Source: Cavia porcellus
Lineage: Eukaryota > Chordata > Mammalia > Rodentia > Caviidae
NCBI RefSeq assembly: GCF_034190915.1
Contig: NW_026947484.1
Location: forward strand, 189,218,982 to 189,282,981
Reading direction: 5' to 3'
DNA length: 64,000 bases
The notes below the pieces were generated by a model. The model made no database searches. It was not told where the DNA came from and saw only the letters and a list, made by a program, of their open reading frames with translations. The stretch's first letter is position 1. The number at the start of each line of letters is the position of its first letter. The position numbers and the translations under genes are program-made. Positions 56,530-64,000 of the stretch are shown piece by piece.

Positions 56530-56655
56530 TTTTTGAGATAGGGTCTCACTGTTCCTTGAACTCACTATGTAGCCCAGCCTGACCTTAAACTCATGGCAAT
56601 TCTCCTGTCTCAGTTTCCCAAGTATGGGGATTACAGGCATGTACCACCACATCTT
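56530..56655 (-). mobile_element. B1-type SINE
   Basis: TTTGAGATAGGGTCTCACTG through GCATGTACCACCACATCTTG. Confidence 0.85.
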
Positions 56656-56819
56656 GCAAGGATGTCAATCCTGGTAAATTATGTTGCCTGGCACATATAA
56701 ATGCTTAATGAGTTGCTAATAAACAATGTTGGGTGCAAAGGAATAAATACAAAGTGAGCAAGGCCTTAGCCTGTGGGCAGAGTGTCTGGAGTTCAGGGCA
56801 GTGTGTCTCCAGGGGAGTG

Positions 56820-57005
56820 GCTTTAAACCTTTACAGACATTTGAGTATATCTGCTGCCATTCTCTGTGTTACGGGTATTTGCATCCAGTATGTAGAGGCC
56901 TGAGATGCTGCCACATGTCCTATGGCACATAAGATAGGCCCCAAACAAAAAATTATCTGGCCACAAATCTCCACAGAGCTGAGACTTCAATACTTTTTCT
57001 AGTAG
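56820..57005 (+). mobile_element. MER5A-like hAT remnant
   Basis: CAGTATGTAGAGGCCTGAGA and AAAAAATTATCTGGCCACAA match the MER5 body in the + orientation. Confidence 0.55.
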
Positions 57006-57890
57006 AATGCTGAGAACTGAGTGATAAGATGAATCTACTGGAGACTCCAAACTTAAAGGGAAAATAAACACCACAAAAGTTTGACATGGAGTAAGACAGA
57101 TCTACTTCTATGAGGGGTTCTGTGCAGGCCTTGGGGTGACTGGATACAAGTGGACTTAGACTGAACTGCCTCATAGGGCACATATGAGAGAGAGAGCACC
57201 CCAGGAGCATCATGGAGCAACTCACCAAAGCTGGAAGAGGTCAGCTGCAGGTTCCAGCTGTGGGCAGCAGACTGGACGTGAGCATATTGGTAAAAGGTAA
57301 AATGTGGGCCCATGACACCAGTTCTAAGGAGGTGAACTCGGTGTTGAAAGGTAGTTTGGTTCAGTACTCCCCATCTTTAAAACTCCCTGAATAGTGGTTT
57401 TGTTGATGGAGACAATCTTTTTGTCCTGAACTCCATGGTAAATCTTGTTTTTTTTAGTTCTCCTTAGGACACATGAGAAGCACCAGCTTGTGTGACTCCA
57501 AACTGCACATCCCTGTTGCCCTCGTACAGATGTCAGTGGCACAGGTCTCACCTGCACGTGGCCCTAAAGTTGTGCATCCAGGGAGCTCTGGCTCCCACAA
57601 GCTCCACTTGTCCCACTGGAAAAAGGCTTAAGAGGCATCATGCTTAGAGGAAGCTCTTGCAGGAAGTCAGGTGTGAAGGGGAGCAGACAGGACGGGGCTC
57701 AGGAGGCTGAGTTTGAGACCCAGTTCTTTAGGCCCTTCAGGGAAACCTCTGAGAGTCCAGAGATAATGAAGGAGTAATATAATCACAGAGTCCAAGATGT
57801 CTGCCTCCAAATCCAGTGATCTTTAAAAAGAATTTTTGAAGACAGATGTTATTCATGTAAAAGAGGGAATCAATTCAACAGAAATAGAAA
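57006..57890. other. Unique intergenic sequence
   Basis: No gene or clear repeat. Confidence 0.5.
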
Positions 57891-57894
57891 CAGA

Positions 57895-58490
57895 AAACTA
57901 ATGGTACATACATGTCCATGTTTATGGCAATACAATTTGCAATATTTATGCTGTTCAACAGCTTAGATGCCCATCAAATAACAAATGGTTGGGCATGGTG
58001 GTGCATGTCTGTAATCCCAGCACTTGGGAGGCTGAGGCAGGAGGATTATTGTGAGTTTGAAACCAACCTGGGCTGCAAAGCAAGCACAAGGCCAGCCTGA
58101 ACTGCATAGTGAGACCCTGTCTCAAAAAAGATAAAATTAAAATTAAAAAAGAATGGATAAAAAAGTGAATCATATACACAATGAAATATTATTCAGTTAT
58201 TAAGAACAAAATGGGTGGAACAGGAGGCTATCATGTTAAGCAAAGTAAGCCTCGGAAAATTAAATATCACATTTCTCCTATATAAAAAATCTAAAAATTA
58301 AAAGAGGGCAGGAAATTAGAAGGTTGACTTTTAGAGATGGTGAAGAGAATCAGGAATGGAGTGAAAAGGAAGAAGGGAGTAAGGGGGATGAAAATAATCA
58401 AAATATGTCGTGTGCATGTGTCAGTGTATCTAAACAAATCTCACCCTCCGTATCAGCACCAGTAACAAGGGAGGGATCGGTACAGTGTTC
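57895..58490 (+). mobile_element. L1 3' end fragment split by a B1-type SINE
   Basis: L1 3' sequence (GTCCATGTTTATGGCAATAC, then AAATATTATTCAGTTATTAA) is interrupted by a + strand B1 at ~57988-58130. The purine-rich 3' UTR follows. Confidence 0.78.
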
Positions 58491-58494
58491 ATCT

Positions 58495-58527
58495 CCACCA
58501 CCATCACCATCACCATCACCATCACCA
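58495..58527. repeat. (CACCAT)n microsatellite
   Basis: Five to six hexamer units. Confidence 0.92.
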
Positions 58528-59835
58528 AATGAGTATCCTTAGCACCTGCTTTGAGATCAAGTATTATTGCAGACCCCTCTGGGTTCTTTTCCCTAATCCT
58601 TCCTAATGCTTGTGGGAGACAACGCCAGTGACTCCCTTTGAATGCAAAACAATTACTGACTTTGATTATTTGGAGATTCATTTCCTTACACTGATATGTA
58701 AAAAACTGCTGGTATATTTCCTTCTGTCTTCAATTTGTTCTAAGCATTGCAAATAAGGGGAGCCAAGGTGCTGGTATGTAATCTCTAAAATCAGCAGACA
58801 GTCCTGTTTCCTCACATAGTGTTCTCCATACAATATAGATATGTACAGGATATGAGCATGTGCAAGATGTTAGAATCAATAGCTCTGGGAAATGTCAATT
58901 GGGTAGGAGCCTCAAGAAAAAGAGGCTATGACTCTCCAGGGCACAAGAGTTTGCATATCAGAAACCAAAGCAATAGCCCCCCAAAACAATTCCACTGCTA
59001 CCTTAATTGGATTATGTAAATTGGTCCTCTGCATATCTTTATCTCTGCAGTTTACAGAGATGCCAATCTTGCATCTGGCTGGCCAGCTCAAATTACGCAA
59101 TTCCCGTCATCCTCACTGTCACTCATCCCTGAACCACACCCCTTCTTCACAAGATAATAAATTCTGGGAGAGGCCCAGGGTCAAGGCCTTTGTCTGCATG
59201 TCCTCATGAGGATTGGATTTAGGATCCCTTGCTGCCCTTAATTTGGAACATGTCTTGGTGTCATTCTTGGCATGGGTTGCATTGGTGATGGTAGATTGGA
59301 ATTAACTTGCTGGGATTCCAATAACATCTCAATGGGATTACAAATATAATTTTTTGATTGTGAGGAAAACTAGGAAGAGGATTACAATCCTTGGATGACT
59401 GAACTCATATTTGGGTTTACAATAATCCTCCCTACCTGGGGAAAAAAAACAGCCAGAATTTCACATTAATCATTCCTATGAGTTTCTTTATAGTTACACC
59501 AGGATGCTATGGAGGCCTGACATTCTGCCAGCTTCTTAGGTGAAACATTTCTTGCTGTCCATAGGCAGTAGATTAGCTGTATGTCCACTCTATTGATAGA
59601 TGCCTGTGCTGAAAGCAAATATATTGGTTGCAAATATTTCTAGCAGCACTTCTAGATTTGTAAGCCCCTAAACAAAAGTATCAATTAGTTTAATCCATTT
59701 GTACTTTTTATGAATGGAATCATGAGGCACTCATCAGTAATTTTTAAAATGCTCAACATTTATTTTCAAGATTCCCATGCATTTATAGAAAATAATAGGA
59801 AGAGATTCCCTGTATCTTTTATCCAATTTCCCACG
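58528..59835. other. Unique intergenic sequence
   Basis: SINE-free 1.3 kb with no recognisable gene. Confidence 0.5.
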
Positions 59836-59848
59836 ATGGCAACATTTT

Positions 59849-59954
59849 TTTTTTTTTTTTTTGTCTTTTTCAATTTTATCGGTACCAGGGATCGAACTCA
59901 CGACCGCCTGCTTGCAAGGCAGGCGCTTATGCCCTGAGCTAAATCCCCAGCCCC
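59849..59954 (-). mobile_element. Young ID-type SINE with target-site duplication
   Basis: Minus-strand copy of the same subfamily as 44826, flanked by GGCAACATTTT at 59838-59848 and 59955-59965. Confidence 0.95.
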
Positions 59955-60757
59955 GGCAACATTTTGTAAAATGATACAGTATTGCAAGTAGAATAGTAAC
60001 ATTCATATAGTCAACATTACAATGTTTCAGCTATTTCAAGGACTCTTCATATTGCCCTTTTATGTACATAGCAATTTCTGCCTGTCTGCATCCTCCCTTT
60101 TACCCTTGGGAATCAATAAATTGTTCTCCATTTTCATGATTTTTTTCATTTTAAGAATGTTACCTAAATAGAATCGCATCGCGCAGTGGGTAATCTTTTG
60201 GAATTGGCTTTTTACAACCAGCATAATTCTCTAAAAACTGTACATAGTTGTGCGTGTCAATAATTCATTTCTTTAGTTTAAACATTCATCTGTTAAAAGA
60301 CATATGGGGTTTTTCCAGTTTTAAAAACTTCTATTATGATTAAAACTGCTACAAACATATGTGTACAGATTTTAATGTGAGCATAAGTTTTTCTTTCTCT
60401 GGGACAAATGCCCAGGAGTACCATTGATGAGCATGTTTAGCTTGGTAAGCAGCTGGCAGAATTCGGCAGAGTGGCTGTGCCATTTGAGCTTCCACTAGCA
60501 ACGTTTGAGTGGCCCACGTTTTCTGACTCCTTCCCAGCAGCTGCTGTTTCTCCGGTTTTGTCTTAGCTATTCTGACAAATGGGCAGTGATATCTCAGTGT
60601 GGCTCATCTGCCACCTGTCTGTCCTCTTTGGTGATATCTCTCCATGTTCTTTATCCATTTTCTAGTTGAGTTGTTTTCTTGCTGGTCAATTTTTAGAGTC
60701 ATCTATGTATTGTTGTGTATGAGGTTTGCAAACATTGTTTCTCTTTGCGTAACCTGT

Positions 60758-60827
60758 CTTCCTTCCTTCCTTGCTTCCTTTTTCCTTCCTTTTTCTCTCC
60801 TTTTTTCTCTGTCTTTCTGTCTCTCTG

Positions 60828-60872
<45 letters not shown>
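60758..60872. repeat. Polypyrimidine tract ending in (CT)n
   Basis: 115 bp almost free of purines on the + strand; the last ~43 bp are pure CT. It sits at the tail of a B1-type SINE. Confidence 0.93.
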
Positions 60873-60877
<5 letters not shown>

Positions 60878-61025
60878 TAGGTCTTTTTGAGACAAGGTCT
60901 CGCTATGCAGTTCAGGCTGGCCTGGAGCTCACTTTTTGTAGCCCAAGCTGGTTTTGAATTTGCAGTGATCCTCCTGCCTCAGCCTCCTGAGTGCTGGGAT
61001 TACAGGCATGTACCACCACATCTGG
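60878..61025 (-). mobile_element. B1-type SINE
   Basis: TTTTGAGACAAGGTCTCGCT through GCATGTACCACCACATCTGG, internal duplication present. Confidence 0.92.
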
Positions 61026-61654
61026 ATGTCTTCCTTTCTTAATAAAATCTTTCACAGACAAATATTTTTTTTGGCAAAGTCCTATCCAGCAACTTTTCAT
61101 TTTATGGACTGTGGAGGGTTTTTTTTTTTTTTTTTTTTTTTGTTAAATCTAAGCACTCTTTGCTTAACTCCATTTCCCAAAGTTTTTTTCTCATATTTTA
61201 AAAAAGCTTTATAGTCTTACATTTTACATTTAAGTTCATGATCCATTTGGGTTAATTTGTGTGTGAACTGTGAGACTTAGATCTAGAACTCATTGTGTCT
61301 GGGGGGAAGGCATGTTATTGTCCTGGTGGGCTTTTGTCCGTGAGTGTTCCATTACTCGGTGTCATTTGTGGAAAACGCTATCCTTCTATCAAAGTACATT
61401 TGTACCTTTTTCAAAAATCAGCTGAATATATTTTATAGGTTAATTTTGAGGTTCCTTATACAGTTTTATTGATTCATATTTCTACAGAATACCATAGAGT
61501 TTTGATTACTATAGCTATATAATGTCTTAATGTAGAATAAATGATTTCTCTTTGTTTTTATTTTATTTTTTATTTATTTTTAAAAATTTCTTTATTCTTG
61601 TCTCATTACTTTTGTATGCATTTTAAAACCATCTTTTTAAAAAAAGTTTTTTTT

Positions 61655-61765
61655 TGTCTTTTTGAGACAGGGTCTCACTATGCGGGTTGGTCTTGACCTC
61701 ATTTTGTAGCTCAGGCTGGTTTTGAACTCATAATGACCCTCCTGCTTCAGCCTCCCAAGTGCTGA
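61655..61765 (-). mobile_element. B1-type SINE
   Basis: TTTTGAGACAGGGTCTCACT through CTTCAGCCTCCCAAGTGCTG, truncated. Confidence 0.85.
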
Positions 61766-62094
61766 GAAGACCATCTTATCTGTGTCAATGAAAGCTCTTA
61801 CTAAGATTTTGATAGAAGTTGTAATAAACCTCTATGTTAATTTTGGGGAGAGTCACATCTTTTGTGTTAAATTTTCCAGTCATCAACATAATACTTCTCC
61901 ATTTATTTAGCTTTCCTTCAGTGTCTTTCATTAGCATTTTGTAGTTTTCAGCATGTAAGCTGGTACATGTGTGATGCTGTTGTTGTTTCAATGCTAGAGC
62001 TTGAAGTTAGGACACTTGCATATACTAGGCGAGGCCTATACAGGAGATGTGATTTAAAAATACAGGCAAATATTTAGATTAAAAAATGTGTTAC

Positions 62095-62205
62095 AGGGAG
62101 GCTGAGGCAGAAGGATCGTTGCAAGTTTGAGGCCAGCCTGGGCTACAAAATGAGCTGAAGGCCAGCCTCAATTGCATAGTAAGACTCTGTCTCAAAAAGA
62201 CACAC
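62095..62205 (+). mobile_element. B1-type SINE
   Basis: GGGAGGCTGAGGCAGAAGGA through AAGACTCTGTCTCAAAAAGA, 5'-truncated. Confidence 0.85.
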
Positions 62206-62464
62206 ACATATTAAAAGGGTACAAATAATACAGAAAAAAAAAAGACACACATATACACACAACAAAATACATACGGTTAAAGACACACTGACATTAATCC
62301 TCCTGAAAATACTCCTCCTCTCATCAAACACTTATCCACGCTCTGACACAGTTCTGACAGTCTTCTTTATGAGTATCTTTTTATAGCTATCTCAATGTCC
62401 TGAATGGATTCTAAATATTAACAGCAATTTCTGTTAAAAAAAAAAAAAGGCGTTATCCTGTGTT

Positions 62465-62712
62465 CTCATTTTTATTCACAGGGTCTGGCCTTGGGCGACC
62501 TGTGGCTCTTCCTCAAGGTCAGAATCACCATGCAATGGAGGCCTTTTGAACTGATGCAGGACATGGAGTCCCCCGCCACAGAACAGTTAATGACACTTAG
62601 GAGAACTGCTTCAGAAGGTGGCAAGAATGATGGATGGGGTTTGAAGCAAGGAGCACTTGGAGGGGATTAATGGCAGTGCGTCTTGCACTGTGACACGTTT
62701 TTAAAAGAATCT
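62465..62712 (+). mobile_element. Mariner-like transposase C-terminal fragment
   Basis: The frame reads LGDLWLFLKVRITMQWRPFE and then DMESPATEQLMTLRRTA. It matches the transposase pattern CD-(F/L)WLFPK-(V/L)K, RFE, A-x-(K/E)QL, after which the frame shifts into CFRRWQE and a degraded x-YFEG end. It is decayed and non-functional. It lies between pieces of the old L1. Confidence 0.58.
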
Positions 62713-62717
62713 GAACA

Positions 62718-62800
62718 AGAAGCCGGGGATTTAGCCCTGTGGCCTCAGCGCCGCCTGGAAAGCACAAGGCTGTGAGTTTGGTCCCCGAAGAATTTGAACG
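62718..62800 (+). mobile_element. ID-type SINE
   Basis: AGCCGGGGATTTAGCCCTGT through TGAGTTTGGTCCCCGAAG. Confidence 0.78.
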
Positions 62801-64000
62801 TCCGCCGCGTGTTTTGATTACTCCTGGTGTATGTTTGTCAAGTTGATTCCTCTGGGTTTTTTGTTTGAGTGATTACAAAGGACATTTTATTTTGAATCTT
62901 AATGACTGCATGTCCATTGTTAGTACACAGAAATAGAACTGATTTTCTCATTTATTTTGTATCCTGTGACTTACAGGACCCACTTATGTGTTCTAGGTGG
63001 TTTTTATTTTATTTTCTTCCTTGAGTGTGTGTGCCACTGCCTTACCTTTCTGCCTTTTTACTGTGGCTGGATGGCCCAGCACTATATTGAATAAGAGTGG
63101 TGAGAATGCACATCTTCGCCTTGATCCAGATTTTAGAACAAAATATTCAGTCTTCTCCCGCTATGTATAACGTTAGCTGTAGCTTTGTAGATGTCTTTAT
63201 CAAGTTGAAAAAGTTCTTGTGTGTTCCTACTTTTCTGGGAGCTTGTTTGTCTGTATGTTGCTTGGTTTATCATGAATGGATGTTAATTTTGTAAAATGTT
63301 TCTTCAGCATTAACCACTATGATCATGTGATTTTTTCTTATTTAACTTCATAAGATGGTGAATTACACTGGTTACTTTTTTCATTTTAAAGAAAAAGAAA
63401 CACAGAAAAATCAAGAAGCAAACACACAAGCAAACAAATAACCCCCAACAACAACAACAACAGTAAAATGACAATGATAAAAAACTAGCAATACACGATT
63501 TCAAACCAAGATGACAGAAATTTAACAGTGGTTGTTATATTGCATGCTGTTAGCTTCAAAATAGTTGCTCAGGTTACCAGATACAGGCATGCAAAACTGA
63601 TCAAAAACAATATAATTTCTCTTTGAGTGTAAGAATACACTGGTTAATTTCTGAATGCTGAGCCAGCCTCTCATCTCTGATACAAACTGATTGGGCACGA
63701 TGTTCAAATTTTTCTCATTTATTACTGAATTTTATTTGTAAATATTTTGTTAAAAGCTTTTTATCTATATTTATGAAAACTTCTGGCACTTAATTTCTCT
63801 TTTTATACTTCTTTTAATTTGCTTTTTGTATCTGAGTGATGCTAGTTTCAGAAAATGAAATGTGATACATTTCTTCTATTTTTTGAAAGAAATTATATAT
63901 AATTGATAAGTCTTAAAACTAGTAAAAAAAAAGCCTAGTCCAGAAATTTCATTTTGGGAAGGTATCTTACAATTTCAAATTCAATTTATTTCATAGATGT

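Larger units (their letters stand above)
60000..63900 (-). mobile_element. Old L1 ORF2 relic broken by later insertions
   Basis: Reverse-complement L1 landmarks recur in order: AAAACTGCTACAAACATATG (60340s), TTCATGATCCATTTGGGTTA (~61230), TTTGATTACTATAGCTATAT (~61500) and AATAAGAGTGGTGAGAATGC (~63090). The frame is lost throughout. B1 SINEs, a pyrimidine tract and a mariner-like piece interrupt it. Confidence 0.7.

Overview
This is a mammalian genomic window, and almost certainly a rodent one. The genes have long introns, GT-AG splice sites and a CpG-island promoter. Between them lies a dense mix of 7SL-derived B1-type SINEs (many with the internal ~29-bp duplication), tRNA-Ala-derived ID-type SINEs, B1-dID dimers, L1 fragments, old MIRs and DNA-transposon relics. 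The B1 plus ID plus B1-dID combination points to a non-murid rodent. A beaver-like (Castor) genome is my best guess, with low confidence because I cannot search repeat libraries.

Two protein-coding genes are present, both on the + strand and both complete. HEMGN (hemogen/EDAG) has coding exons at 9864-9942, 12377-12470, 16923-18001 and 19890-19996, giving 452 codons plus stop. TRMO (C9orf156, tRNA m6t6A37 methyltransferase) has coding exons at 24956-25031, 27504-27678, 30417-30574, 34113-34781 and 40093-40373, also giving 452 codons plus stop. All splice junctions keep the frame. Their tail-to-head order with about 5 kb between them matches the HEMGN-C9orf156 pair on human 9q22.33, where FOXE1 would lie further right. 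The two genes have unrelated jobs: one is an erythroid nuclear protein, the other a housekeeping tRNA-modification enzyme.

Layout. 1-~857: probable 5' UTR of an L1 on the minus strand, running off the left edge. ~860-9860: region upstream of HEMGN with SINEs, Tc1/mariner-like transposase relics, a cluster of GATA motifs (4070-4348) and a CACCC/GATA promoter-like segment (9679-9721). 9864-~21600: HEMGN and its 3' UTR, which carries a SINE. ~21900-24700: intergenic SINEs and a CTCF-like motif (23993-24010). ~24700-25350: TRMO CpG island. 24956-~40580: TRMO, whose introns hold two LTR-like segments on the antisense strand (31055-31460, well supported; ~38260-38859, tentative) and an L1 fragment. 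~40600-64000: gene-poor flank toward the expected FOXE1 side. It holds L1 fragments in both orientations, a pogo/Tigger-like MITE (41949-42339), young ID insertions with clean target-site duplications, a homeodomain-motif cluster (55215-55339), and an old minus-strand L1 (60.0-63.9 kb) broken by later insertions including a mariner-like transposase fragment.

I see no previously undescribed system. The most useful observations are the nested, datable repeat insertions, the tRNA-like anticodon arm of the young ID subfamily, the coding 14-residue repeat array of HEMGN, and candidate regulatory clusters near HEMGN, TRMO and in the right flank. Repeat boundaries are read by eye and are accurate to about 10 bp unless target-site duplications are given.
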